Position numbers and translations under genes: made by a program. The notes beneath the pieces are model-generated. The model ran no database searches, had not been told where the DNA came from, and was given only the letters and a program-made list of their open reading frames with translations. This document shows, piece by piece, positions 6,850 to 14,510 of a stretch of 18,373 bases of DNA (positions within the stretch are counted from its first letter, which is position 1; each line of letters begins with the position of its first letter). Source of the stretch: JABMMZ01 sp964600345 (lineage in GTDB: Bacteria; Bacteroidota; Bacteroidia; NS11-12g; UBA955); NCBI GenBank assembly GCA_964600345.1, contig CAZRKA010000057.1, positions 1 to 18,373 of the forward strand, written 5' to 3'.

Positions 6850-8595
6850 TTATTCACATATCACTAAAATTCCGGTTTCACTTTCATTAATGAGCAGGAA
6901 ATATATACCTGCCCTTAATCCCGAAGTATCAAAACAATTCTGATTCTGCAGATATAAAATCTCCTGCATGTCGGACCCAAACACCCTGACAGTGCTGAAA
7001 CTGCTTTCAATGCCTGTGATGCAGGCTGTGCTTCCTTTTCTGATCGGATTGGGATAAACTGAAATATTTTGTTCTGCTATTGTGTATGTTTCGTTTACCG
7101 TGCTGAGATATTCGCTGTAACAAATACTTTTATCTGCCGAATCGAGGTAGCGGCTGTAGGCAGGGATATTTCCCTGTTTGTATGCGAAGGGGAAGCCGAT
7201 TCCTTTAAACGCGTTGCCTTCTCGCCAGAATCCGGCTGCATTTCCGAGGTACAGACTGCTGTCGTTGAGGCTCAGATTTAAATTGTCGCTGAGTATGCCT
7301 CTGATATTATTTCTGAGTTTAAAATGTCCGTTGCCATTGCCGACAAACTGACCTTTAAGGAAACCGGTGTCTGTTATCTCGTTGGCAATAAAATTCTGGC
7401 TGTCCTGAGCACTGCCTATCCAAATACCATAGAGCATGGCGCGATTGCGAAAGAAAGTATTGTATGGACCGTTGCTGCCGTGGCTGTTGTCGATTACTAT
7501 ATTCTGACAAATATTGCCTTCAAACAGATTTTGATGAGGGTAATTGCCGTGACATACCATATCGCCTGAAAGATCGGGCAGTATCATTTCGCTTCCGAAT
7601 GGTCGCCCTGAATAATTATACGAAATCACGTTGCCATTAGCGCCACTTTGCAATAGAATGCTGTGTCTCAGGTCAAGAAGGATATTATTTTCTATTCTGT
7701 TGTCGCTGCTGGCCGTTTGCAGAACAATGCCATAGCCCTTGCCGCCTCCGCCATAATTAAATGCGTGGTGCAGATACGATCCATAGACAAAATTGTGTGC
7801 CGAACGGTTAAAAACTATGAGCGCAAAATTCGACATTTCCAGCTCAACGCCGCCGATAAAACAATTGGTGGCATAGGTAAATTTGATGCTTGAACTCTGT
7901 TGAGCAGTAGAGTCTTTTCTTACAATCTTAAGACAAGTTATTCCGGCGTTTACAATCGGTTGGATTGCCTGCATGCGCGGATTCAGGTTGCTGTCCACAG
8001 TTTGCCTTAATGGCGATTTAAGTGTAATGGTCTTTAGCTGTTTGTCGTATGCATTCACTTTTACAATCTGCCCGATCTCACCATAGGCCCAGTTGTTGTT
8101 GCAAAGTGAGCTGTCATTGAAAAACAATCGGAGAAGATAAAGTGAATCAATTGTGTTTTCGGATAATTTCAATGTGTAGTCGTTTTTACGCCAGGCATTA
8201 AGGCTGTAAATATTATCAGAAATTTTTCCCGAAAAGTAAATACAATCTGAAGCCCGGTGCGAAAGATCAAATTCCAGTATACAATCGCTTCCTGTTCCTG
8301 AAAGTACAATACTGTCGCGCATGAAAATGCTTTTTCTGAACATGTAAGTTCCTTTACCGAACAGAATACTTCCTCCTTTGGCGGCAGACAGGAAGTCAAT
8401 TGCCTTGACTATAGCAGAATCGTTGTTGTGGTTTAATCCGGTTCCCCCTCCGAAATCTTCAATTTTAACTTCAATTCCACCTTTAAACTGCTTATGGATT
8501 AGTCCGCTGTTTTTCCAGTTGCTTATTCTGTCGGCCGGAATTTGTCCTTTAGCCGTGTGTGACAACAGAAGCAATATCAGGAAAAACAACCTCAT
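6850..8595 (-). CDS. Secreted right-handed parallel beta-helix protein with T9SS sorting tail
   Basis: A 581-residue secreted protein. The first ~17 residues (MRLFFLILLLLSHTAKG) are a signal peptide. Residues about 40-110 resemble the start of pectate-lyase-3-like beta-helices: KIEDFGGGTG, AIVKAIDFLSAAKGGSILFGKGTY, then MRDSIVLSGTGSD. The middle is rich in short Asn- and Gly-containing strands (NCFIGGVELEMSN, NRIENNILLDLRHS, NLFEGNICQNI) typical of helical coils that bind or cut polysaccharides. The last ~75 residues are a type IX secretion signal (ISVYPNPIRKGS through GLRAGIYFLLI), which sends the protein across the outer membrane, often to the cell surface. No lyase catalytic residues can be assigned, so enzymatic activity is unproven. 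Its ATG overlaps the stop of the upstream membrane-protein gene by 4 bases, so the two are one operon. Confidence 0.88.
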   Translation of the reverse strand: MRLFFLILLLLSHTAKGQIPADRISNWKNSGLIHKQFKGGIEVKIEDFGGGTGLNHNNDSAIVKAIDFLSAAKGGSILFGKGTYMFRKSIFMRDSIVLSGTGSDCILEFDLSHRASDCIYFSGKISDNIYSLNAWRKNDYTLKLSENTIDSLYLLRLFFNDSSLCNNNWAYGEIGQIVKVNAYDKQLKTITLKSPLRQTVDSNLNPRMQAIQPIVNAGITCLKIVRKDSTAQQSSSIKFTYATNCFIGGVELEMSNFALIVFNRSAHNFVYGSYLHHAFNYGGGGKGYGIVLQTASSDNRIENNILLDLRHSILLQSGANGNVISYNYSGRPFGSEMILPDLSGDMVCHGNYPHQNLFEGNICQNIVIDNSHGSNGPYNTFFRNRAMLYGIWIGSAQDSQNFIANEITDTGFLKGQFVGNGNGHFKLRNNIRGILSDNLNLSLNDSSLYLGNAAGFWREGNAFKGIGFPFAYKQGNIPAYSRYLDSADKSICYSEYLSTVNETYTIAEQNISVYPNPIRKGSTACITGIESSFSTVRVFGSDMQEILYLQNQNCFDTSGLRAGIYFLLINESETGILVICE

Positions 8596-9872
8596 TTTTG
8601 CTTGCGGCGGAATACTGAAATAAACATGAAAAATGCAAACGGTATCAGGGGCATAAAAAATCTGCTGGTGCCTATAGGGCCGGTTAGCAGAAGGATATAG
8701 GCCGGAAAAGCGAGCATACAGATTTTAATAGCCGGCGGTAAATGTTTTAAAAACACAAAACTCAGCATGACGAATGCTCGGAAAAGATTAAAAATAAAGA
8801 GAAGCAAAAGCAGCAAACCGGGTCCTGAAATAAAGCTGTTGATGACAGATTTAACGGCACCGGGTTTATTTGTCTCGTATAAAAGATTTTTACTGTGTGG
8901 CAATCCAAAGAATTGAGTGATGTCGAAGCGTCCGGGGTCGGCAAGACAAAAAACCATTCCTCTGAAATGCAGAAATGAGTAAGTAAATAAATTTTCCTTA
9001 ATGATTTTTTTACACGAATTCCGGATATGTTTTTGCTCATCAGCATAATCGGGTTTGATCTGTGCTTCTGTATGTATGCGGTCGATGATTGAATCGGCTT
9101 TCCGGCTGCCTTCTTTATACATGAGCAGGCTATAGGTATTGTAGTGCAGCAGGTTGATATTGCTGATAGAAGAATAATGGAAATACTTGCTTCGACTCTG
9201 GTTCCAGAAAGATACGGAGATGTAAAATAAAAGGGGCAGAAGACTGATAAGCACAGAAGAAAGTTTCAATTTTTTTAAGTGGTACAGTATGTATATCAGC
9301 GGAAACAAAATGGCGCAGAACTGCAGCACCGGTTTTAGCGACATACCCGCTATAATGAGCAGGGAAATAAGCAGCAGGTTACGGATGTTAACCGTACTGC
9401 AGCATAAAATCCGTATAAGGGCAACCATGCAGAATTGCAGCCAGATTTCGCTCATGATCATATTGCTGTAGATATACTGGGAGAAACTGAAAAGCGCGAA
9501 TATTCCGGCATAAGTCCATTTTACGGTGATTCCTTTTTTATCAGCCACATCGAGTATCATTCTGAATGACAAAATGCTGATGATGTTCTGTACGAGATAA
9601 ATCAGAAAGAAAAACAACTGCGAATTTCCAAAGCTGAGCAGTTTAAAGAATGCCAGAATAAAGGGATAGAGAAATGGACGCTTGCTTAACCAGTCAGGAT
9701 TCCAGGCGTGGTTCAGATTCCAGGCGTAAAGTGTGTGTTTATTGAGCAGATTATCCGCAGCGTACAGATACTCTTTGCTGTCCTGCAAAAGGCTGTTGCC
9801 AAAGAAGATTTGCTTGCAAAAAAAAACGGCGTGCAAACCGATAAGCAATATCATGAAATGTTGCCTTTTCAC
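8592..9872 (-). CDS. Multi-pass membrane protein, probable GT-C type glycosyltransferase
   Basis: A 426-residue protein with about ten hydrophobic membrane segments. An acidic site in the first external loop (QDSKEYLYAADNLL, D31) is followed by WNPDWLSKRPFLYPFILA. This fits the ArnT/PMT-like GT-C superfamily, in which a loop-1 aspartate acts with a lipid-phosphate sugar donor. I see no motif fixing the donor or acceptor. The start is ambiguous. The longest frame uses GTG at 9870-9872 (MKRQHFM...). An ATG at 9852-9854 has AAAAGG nine bases upstream and would give a protein six residues shorter. The gene shares a 4-base ATGA overlap with the beta-helix gene, which suggests work on the same surface structure, for example glycan transfer; that link is inference. 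O-antigen polymerase-like or unknown membrane proteins are alternatives. Confidence 0.7.
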   Translation of the reverse strand: MKRQHFMILLIGLHAVFFCKQIFFGNSLLQDSKEYLYAADNLLNKHTLYAWNLNHAWNPDWLSKRPFLYPFILAFFKLLSFGNSQLFFFLIYLVQNIISILSFRMILDVADKKGITVKWTYAGIFALFSFSQYIYSNMIMSEIWLQFCMVALIRILCCSTVNIRNLLLISLLIIAGMSLKPVLQFCAILFPLIYILYHLKKLKLSSVLISLLPLLFYISVSFWNQSRSKYFHYSSISNINLLHYNTYSLLMYKEGSRKADSIIDRIHTEAQIKPDYADEQKHIRNSCKKIIKENLFTYSFLHFRGMVFCLADPGRFDITQFFGLPHSKNLLYETNKPGAVKSVINSFISGPGLLLLLLFIFNLFRAFVMLSFVFLKHLPPAIKICMLAFPAYILLLTGPIGTSRFFMPLIPFAFFMFISVFRRKQK

Positions 9873-9921
9873 AGTTCAATATTAGGTTTAAAAACTGGGA
9901 TTTCATCCCTGATGAAGGATA

Positions 9922-10190
9922 TAATAGTTCTGGCTTCGATAAAAAGTTCCATGTAAGGGGCTGAAGCCCGGGATCATTGTGTCGTGCTTCCCCCGGCTGA
10001 AGCCGGGGGTAATACAAAATTGGGAATAAAAGGTCATCGGGATTACCTTTAACATTAACTGAGTTAATAGATATAGAGGTGGTAATAGATTGCATACTAT
10101 ATACAATAGATTATAAATAATCAGGGACACCTTTTCTTATATCATTTTGAAAAAGGAAGATGTATTACCCCTGGCTTCAGTCCGGAGTAA
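9922..10190. repeat. REP-type composite repeat, copy 1 (269 bp)
   Basis: First full unit of a direct repeat; copy 2 aligns at an offset of 269 bases. In order it holds a short stem GGGCTGAAGCCC (9958-9969), GATCATTGTGTCGTGCTT, a 20-bp GC-rich palindrome (9990-10009), an AT-rich core of about 158 bases containing GGTCATCGGGATTAC, ATAGATATAG, ATCAGGGACAC and ATCATTTTGAAAAAGGA, and finally a degenerate palindrome in the opposite orientation (10168-10187). From palindrome to palindrome the element is about 198 bases, and both ends carry the same outward-in sequence (palindrome plus GTAATAC, mirrored as GTATTAC). Confidence 0.9.
9990..10009. repeat. 20-bp REP palindrome, left end of copy 1
   Basis: CCCCCGGCTGAAGCCGGGGG: a 9-bp perfect stem with a two-base GA centre, followed by TAATAC. 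Same structure as 10259-10278. Confidence 0.9.
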
Positions 10191-10460
10191 TAATAGCTCA
10201 GACTTCGATATAAAAGTACCCGGGAAGGGGCTGAAGCCCGGATCATTGTGTCGTGCTTCCCCGGGCTGAAGCCCGGGGTAATACAAAAATTGAGCATAAA
10301 AGGTCATCGGGATTACAATTAACAATAAATGAGAAAATAGATATAGAAGTAGTTAAGGATTGCAAACTATACACAGTAGATCATTATTAATCAGGGACAC
10401 ACTACCGAATATCATTTTGAAAAAGGATGATGTATTACCCCTGTCTTCAGTCCGGGGTAC
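10191..10460. repeat. REP-type composite repeat, copy 2 (270 bp)
   Basis: Second full unit in the same orientation as copy 1, with the same order of elements: short stem 10228-10239, palindrome 10259-10278, AT-rich core, and reverse-oriented degenerate palindrome 10438-10457. Differences from copy 1 are scattered substitutions and small indels, so the duplication is not brand new. Confidence 0.9.
10259..10278. repeat. 20-bp REP palindrome, left end of copy 2
   Basis: CCCCGGGCTGAAGCCCGGGG: a perfect 9-bp stem around GA. It is the cleanest copy and its arms contain the same GGGCT/AGCCC core as every other stem in the field. Confidence 0.92.
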
Positions 10461-10588
10461 AGAATAGATATAGATGCGGTAAGGGATTGCAAACTATATA
10501 CAGTAGATTATTAATATTCAGGGACACACTACCGTATATCATTTTGAAAAAGGATGATGCATTACCCCGGGCTTCAGCCCGGGGGTAC
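10461..10588. repeat. REP-type composite repeat, copy 3 (5'-truncated, 128 bp)
   Basis: Matches only the right half of copies 1 and 2, starting at AATAGATATAG (offset 127 from copy 2), through GGGACACACTACCG and ATCATTTTGAAAAAGGATGATG, to a perfect right-end palindrome at 10565-10584. The left palindromes and the first ~140 bases are missing. Confidence 0.85.
10565..10584. repeat. 20-bp REP palindrome, right end of copy 3 (opposite orientation)
   Basis: CCCCGGGCTTCAGCCCGGGG: a perfect 9-bp stem around TC, the reverse complement of the left-end type (GA centre). It is preceded by ATTA and followed by GGTAC. The equivalent sites in copies 1 and 2 (10168-10187, 10438-10457) have lost pairing at several positions. 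Confidence 0.9.
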
Positions 10589-10601
10589 TTAATAACAAAA
10601 A

Positions 10602-10618
10602 TAGGCTTTAGCCCCTAC
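10602..10618 (-). repeat. Short REP stem preceded by GTAG, at the right edge of the repeat field
   Basis: Read on the minus strand this is GTAG followed by GGGCTAAAGCCTA, a short imperfect hairpin. A four-base GTAG/GGAG-like tag 5' of a stem-loop is the layout RAYT enzymes are known to recognise. A related form, GTAA then GGGGCTGAAGCCC, sits on the plus strand at 9953-9969 at the left edge, so the field is bounded by inward-facing stems. Confidence 0.5.
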
Positions 10619-10668
10619 TTTCCTCTTATTGAACAATCAACCCAACCCAAGTACATGTAAGCAGGACT

Positions 10669-11115
10669 TTATTCCGATTTATCGGAATCCATTATCGTAG
10701 CTATTTTTTCCCTCAATTCTTCTAGTTCATCTTCAAAGCTTTTTTCTTTATGATGTACTTCCTGTCTTTCAATATATGCATAAATTGTACTGATATCCTT
10801 TTCAGAAAAATGTGATGCAAAGTAATCTGATTGCCATTGAAATTTCTCCCTGCAAATCCGATTTTTATTTATCCAGTGCGACGATTCACCTTTTATTAAT
10901 TGAATGGTTTTACTGACAGATGCCAATGCTTGCAGAGAAACAAGACAATGGCAATGATCTTTGTATCCACCTTCTATCAATACATCAATATTTTTTGACT
11001 TTGCATAAGCCCGGATATGTTCCCACACAATTTTTCTTTTTTCTATGGTATCAAGAAAGGGGTATCTTTGTTTAGTAGTCCACACTAAATGGAAATAAAT
11101 TTTTGAGTAAGTCAT
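10669..11115 (-). CDS. REP-associated tyrosine transposase (RAYT; IS200-like Y1 HUH family)
   Basis: A 148-residue single-domain Y1 transposase (Transposase_17/IS200-like). The family start HLVWTTKQRYPFL is at about residues 8-20. The HUH metal motif is HCH in GGYKDHCHCLVSL. The nucleophile tyrosine is in YIERQEVHH near the C-terminus. IS200-family enzymes cut and join single-stranded DNA via a phosphotyrosine link at hairpins. RAYT members act on REP palindromes and are usually single copy with no terminal repeats of their own, as appears here. The REP field (9922-10618) lies directly 3' of this gene, which supports the assignment over an ordinary IS200 element. All key residues are present, so it is probably active. 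A promoter-like sequence ends 3 bases before its ATG. Confidence 0.9.
   Translation of the reverse strand: MTYSKIYFHLVWTTKQRYPFLDTIEKRKIVWEHIRAYAKSKNIDVLIEGGYKDHCHCLVSLQALASVSKTIQLIKGESSHWINKNRICREKFQWQSDYFASHFSEKDISTIYAYIERQEVHHKEKSFEDELEELREKIATIMDSDKSE
10671..10688. other. Perfect 8-bp hairpin at the 3' end of the RAYT gene
   Basis: ATTCCGAT, TT, ATCGGAAT: an 8-bp perfect stem with a two-base loop, covering the last codons and part of the stop of the transposase gene. No T-run follows on the minus strand (AAAGTCC), so intrinsic termination is doubtful. Its sequence is unlike the GGGCT/AGCCC REP stems. Confidence 0.5.
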
Positions 11116-11118
11116 ACA

Positions 11119-11150
11119 TAAATTTACAAAAAATATTCCGGAGTAACAAA
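11119..11150 (-). promoter_or_regulatory. Bacteroidota-type promoter for the RAYT gene
   Basis: Minus strand: TTTG (11150-11147), exactly 20 bases, then TAAATTTA (11126-11119), one base off the TAnnTTTG -7 consensus. The ATG begins 3 bases after the box, so transcription would begin at about the start codon. Confidence 0.5.
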
Positions 11151-11312
11151 CGATTATTGTTTAGAAATAAGTAATAGAATTGGCGATTATGAGCCCGGAT
11201 TAACCGAGTCGGAAATGGCTTTAACATACTTCTAAGATTATTTTGCAAAATGCCTTCATCCCTCAGCCCTTTTTATCCCTCTCTGTTTATCAATCACCGG
11301 ATTGTTTCTCCA

Positions 11313-11344
11313 TTTGACTATACCCTCTATTTTACATAAGTTTG
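11313..11344 (+). promoter_or_regulatory. Bacteroidota-type promoter for the helicase-nuclease gene
   Basis: TTTG at 11313-11316, exactly 20 bases, then TAAGTTTG at 11337-11344, a full match to the -33/-7 pattern of the phylum's main sigma factor. The ATG at 11349 lies only 4 bases beyond the -7 box, which suggests a leaderless message. The remaining 11151-11312 shows no gene. Confidence 0.65.
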
Positions 11345-11348
11345 TGCT

Positions 11349-14300
11349 ATGACTAGAGAGAGTTTTGCCGAATTGTATTCGAAACTGAACGAGAAACAGA
11401 AACAGGCTGTCGATCAGATTGAGGGTCCGGTAATGGTTGTGGCCGGTCCGGGAACAGGCAAGACTCAGATACTTGCTGCAAGAATAGCCAATATTCTGGA
11501 AAAAACGGATACAAATCCCTATCAGATTCTCTGTCTTACCTACACAGATGCAGGGGTGGTGGCAATGCGCGAGAGACTGCTCTCGTTTATCGGTCCGCTG
11601 GCCTATCGCGTGCATATTCACACTTTTCATTCGCTCTGTAACGAAATCATTCAGTTTAACGGCTCGTATTTCGGCTATAAAAATCTGCAGCCTGCAAGTG
11701 ATCTCGAGATTTATGAAATTCTCCAGGAAATGATAGACGAATTGCCTTCCACTCATCCCCTTAAACGGCTTAAAGGCGAAGTATACTACGAGGCAGAAGA
11801 TCTTAAATCGCTTTTCGATATTCTGAAAAAGGAGCATTTCAGTATAGAATATATCAGCGCCCAGGCAGACAGGTATTTACAGGATAAAGAAGACAACGGC
11901 GATTTCACTTACAAGGTAAATGGCAAATCTTATAAAAAGGGCGACAGGAAAGAGAAGGATTACCGCGAGGAGAAAATGAAGATTGATAAACTGAAGGCGG
12001 CCCTCGATTTGTTTCCTGTGTTTAACCGAAAGATGACCGAAAGAAAACTTTACGACTTTTCGGACATGATATTATGGGTGCTGGATGCTTTCAGGAATGA
12101 CAAAGATTTTCTGCTCAATTATCAGGAGCGTTATCTGTATTTTCTGGTTGACGAATTTCAGGATACCAATGGCGCCCAACTCGAGTTGATTAATTACCTG
12201 ACTGAATACTGGGAAATACCAAATCTTTTTGTTGTCGGCGACGACGATCAGAGTATTTACAGATTTCAGGGAGCCAATGTTGGCAACATCCTCAATTTTG
12301 CTTCCACTTACAGCGATAAGTTAAAAACAATTGTATTAACGGATAATTACCGTTCGACCCAGGCCATACTGGATGCTTCAAGGGCATTGATAAACATCAA
12401 TACCGAAAGGCTGAATGAAATTGACAAGCACTTAACAGCAAGGCATAAAGATTATTCTGAAGACAGCAGCAAACCGGATATCAACTGTTATCTGAATCCT
12501 ATTCACGAAACGGTAGCTGTTGGCGAAGCCATACTCAAATTGCACGAGTCGGGGGTGCCATACAGCAATATGGCAGTATTATACCGCAATCACAGGCACA
12601 GTGAGGAATTGCTCAGATATTTCAACGCCTACCAGATACCATACAATTCGAAGAGGAAGGTTAATATTCTTGACGAATTGCTGGTTAAGAAACTGCTGAC
12701 CATACTCACTTATATTCATGCCGAAATAACCCGGCCTTATTCGGGCGAAGCGTATATTTTTGAAATTCTGAATTACGATTTTTATCCCGTAAGAGCCATA
12801 GATCTGGCAAGGCTGAGTCCGGAGGTAAGAAAAAGCAAAAAGAGATGGAGGGAATTTCTTACAGAGAAACTGAATGCAGGAAAAGATTTATTTGCCGAAT
12901 TACCCGGTTTGGGATCGCGGGCCGAGTTGAGGCGTTTGGTAAACGATCTTGAGTACTGGATTAAAGAGGCCAACAATGTGACAGTTCCACAGCTTGTGGA
13001 GAGACTGATTGCGAAAGGCGGAATACTGAGTTATGTGATGCAGGCGGATTCAAAGCGCTGGCAAATGCAGATACTGAGAACCTTTTTTGATTTTGTGAAA
13101 GAAGAAGCAGCCAAAATGCCGGGTATGACTTTAAAGGATTTGCTGGACAAAATAGACACATACCGCAATTTTGGAATGCCGGTAGAAGCCATGCAGATAC
13201 TTCATGTCCCTGACAGTGTTAATATGATGACCTTGCACGGCAGCAAGGGGCTTGAATTTGAACATGTATTCATCATTCGCGGTACCGACGATGAGTGGAT
13301 AAAGAAAAGAGGCAATAAGCGCGACTATAATCTGAGCAAAATTATGGCTGAGATGAAAGGAGAAGATTCGGATACTGAAGAGGTAAGACGTCTGATGTAT
13401 GTGGGAATGACAAGAGCTAAAAAAGGACTTCACATGTCGTATTTCAGAAAGGATATGAAAGACAAGGAGGTCAATAAGCTTCAGTTTCTGGCAGAACTGG
13501 AGTCTCTGGCCGGATTGAAGGAAACAGCGATAGATGTAGAAGACGACAAAGTATTGAATTTCGAAATGCTGTATTATCAGTATGAAGAAATACCTGATTT
13601 TGAATTGCTGGATCACGATTATCTCGATATTCTGCTCGAAAATTATACCCTGTCTGCAACCCATTTGAATACCTATCTGAAATGTCCGGTAAGTTTTTAT
13701 TTCAATCATGTGCTTAAAGTGCCCAGTGCTAAAAGTGAAAGTGCGAGTTTTGGGACAGCTATACATTTTGCCCTTGAAGAATTGTTCAGGGAATATCAGA
13801 AAGATGAATCCTTATTTCCGGGTTCAGAACAACTGCAGTCGTATTTTGAAAGGTCTATGTATGCCAACAGAGACAGTTTTACGGATAAATCGTATCAGCG
13901 GTATTTGAGCAACGGTAGAATTGTTTTGCCGGAGTATTACAAAAAGTACCGGGATGAATGGGAAAAGGAAAAGGTATTTACCGTCGAGAAAAATATTGTG
14001 AATGTAGAGGTATCCGGTGTGCCGCTTAAAGGAAAACTGGACCGCATTGTTTTCGATGGAAATGAAGTTTATGTGATAGATTTTAAGACTGGTGATTTTG
14101 AAAAGGCCGTTAAGAAATGCAGGCCGCCCAAACCTGATCCCAAACCTGATAAATACGAGGAGGTGTACGGAGGAGATTACTGGAGGCAGATGGTATTTTA
14201 CCGTATTCTGATAGAAAACGACCGCAGCAATAAATGGCACATGCAAAGGGGTGAGATGAATTTTGTTGAGCCCGACAAACACGGTCATTTTCACAGGGAA

Positions 14301-14510
14301 GTGTTTCAGATTGACAATTCGGAAACTGATATAGTCAAGGAACAGATAAAGGACACTTATTCAAAAATTAAAGCGCATCAGTTTGACAAGGGTTGCGGTG
14401 ACGACTATTGCCAGTGGTGCAATTTCGTTAAATACTATTTGAAAAAGGAAATTTACATCAGCGAAACCCTGCCGGGCAGTAAACTTGAAGAAGCCGAGGG
14501 AATGTCTTAA
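11349..14510 (+). CDS. UvrD-family helicase fused to a PD-(D/E)XK nuclease domain with probable Fe-S cluster
   Basis: A 1053-residue superfamily 1 helicase-nuclease, likely in recombination or break repair. Helicase motifs in order: Walker A AGPGTGKT (32-39), Ia TYTDAGVVAMRERL, motif II VDEFQDTN (about 266), motif III GDDDQSIYRFQG (about 297-308), IV LTDNYRST, V LHGSKGLEFEHVF, VI LMYVGMTRAKKG (about 682-693). The C-terminal RecB/AddB-type nuclease has LSATHLNTYLKCPVSFYF, H806 in GTAIHFALEEL, D898 in GKLDRI, and D911/K913 in VIDFKTG. C779 with C1016, C1021 and C1024 could bind a 4Fe-4S cluster as in AddB. Helicase and nuclease on one chain recall AdnAB/RecB-like enzymes, but no partner subunit is seen. 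The N-terminus reaches the Q-motif (LNEKQKQAV) at residue 13, supporting this start despite the promoter box just before it. Confidence 0.93.
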   Translation: MTRESFAELYSKLNEKQKQAVDQIEGPVMVVAGPGTGKTQILAARIANILEKTDTNPYQILCLTYTDAGVVAMRERLLSFIGPLAYRVHIHTFHSLCNEIIQFNGSYFGYKNLQPASDLEIYEILQEMIDELPSTHPLKRLKGEVYYEAEDLKSLFDILKKEHFSIEYISAQADRYLQDKEDNGDFTYKVNGKSYKKGDRKEKDYREEKMKIDKLKAALDLFPVFNRKMTERKLYDFSDMILWVLDAFRNDKDFLLNYQERYLYFLVDEFQDTNGAQLELINYLTEYWEIPNLFVVGDDDQSIYRFQGANVGNILNFASTYSDKLKTIVLTDNYRSTQAILDASRALININTERLNEIDKHLTARHKDYSEDSSKPDINCYLNPIHETVAVGEAILKLHESGVPYSNMAVLYRNHRHSEELLRYFNAYQIPYNSKRKVNILDELLVKKLLTILTYIHAEITRPYSGEAYIFEILNYDFYPVRAIDLARLSPEVRKSKKRWREFLTEKLNAGKDLFAELPGLGSRAELRRLVNDLEYWIKEANNVTVPQLVERLIAKGGILSYVMQADSKRWQMQILRTFFDFVKEEAAKMPGMTLKDLLDKIDTYRNFGMPVEAMQILHVPDSVNMMTLHGSKGLEFEHVFIIRGTDDEWIKKRGNKRDYNLSKIMAEMKGEDSDTEEVRRLMYVGMTRAKKGLHMSYFRKDMKDKEVNKLQFLAELESLAGLKETAIDVEDDKVLNFEMLYYQYEEIPDFELLDHDYLDILLENYTLSATHLNTYLKCPVSFYFNHVLKVPSAKSESASFGTAIHFALEELFREYQKDESLFPGSEQLQSYFERSMYANRDSFTDKSYQRYLSNGRIVLPEYYKKYRDEWEKEKVFTVEKNIVNVEVSGVPLKGKLDRIVFDGNEVYVIDFKTGDFEKAVKKCRPPKPDPKPDKYEEVYGGDYWRQMVFYRILIENDRSNKWHMQRGEMNFVEPDKHGHFHREVFQIDNSETDIVKEQIKDTYSKIKAHQFDKGCGDDYCQWCNFVKYYLKKEIYISETLPGSKLEEAEGMS

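Noticed and set aside
9751..10325. Minus-strand open frames giving peptides with PGLQPGEARHNDPG-like segments
   Set aside because: They are translations of the REP palindromes and flanks (GGGCTGAAGCCC). The same peptide recurs because the DNA repeats; there is no start signal or family match.
10669..11115. Complete IS200/IS605 insertion sequence with its own ends
   Set aside because: No left or right end hairpins specific to the gene and no TnpB. The flanking palindromes repeat independently of the gene, which fits a RAYT better.
11256..11837. 193-residue minus-strand open frame overlapping the helicase start
   Set aside because: It covers the Walker A region of the helicase on the other strand; no family resemblance and no promoter.
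13131..13766. 211-residue minus-strand open frame within the helicase gene
   Set aside because: It lies wholly opposite strong helicase and nuclease motifs and encodes a biased His/Ile/Phe-rich sequence typical of antisense shadows.
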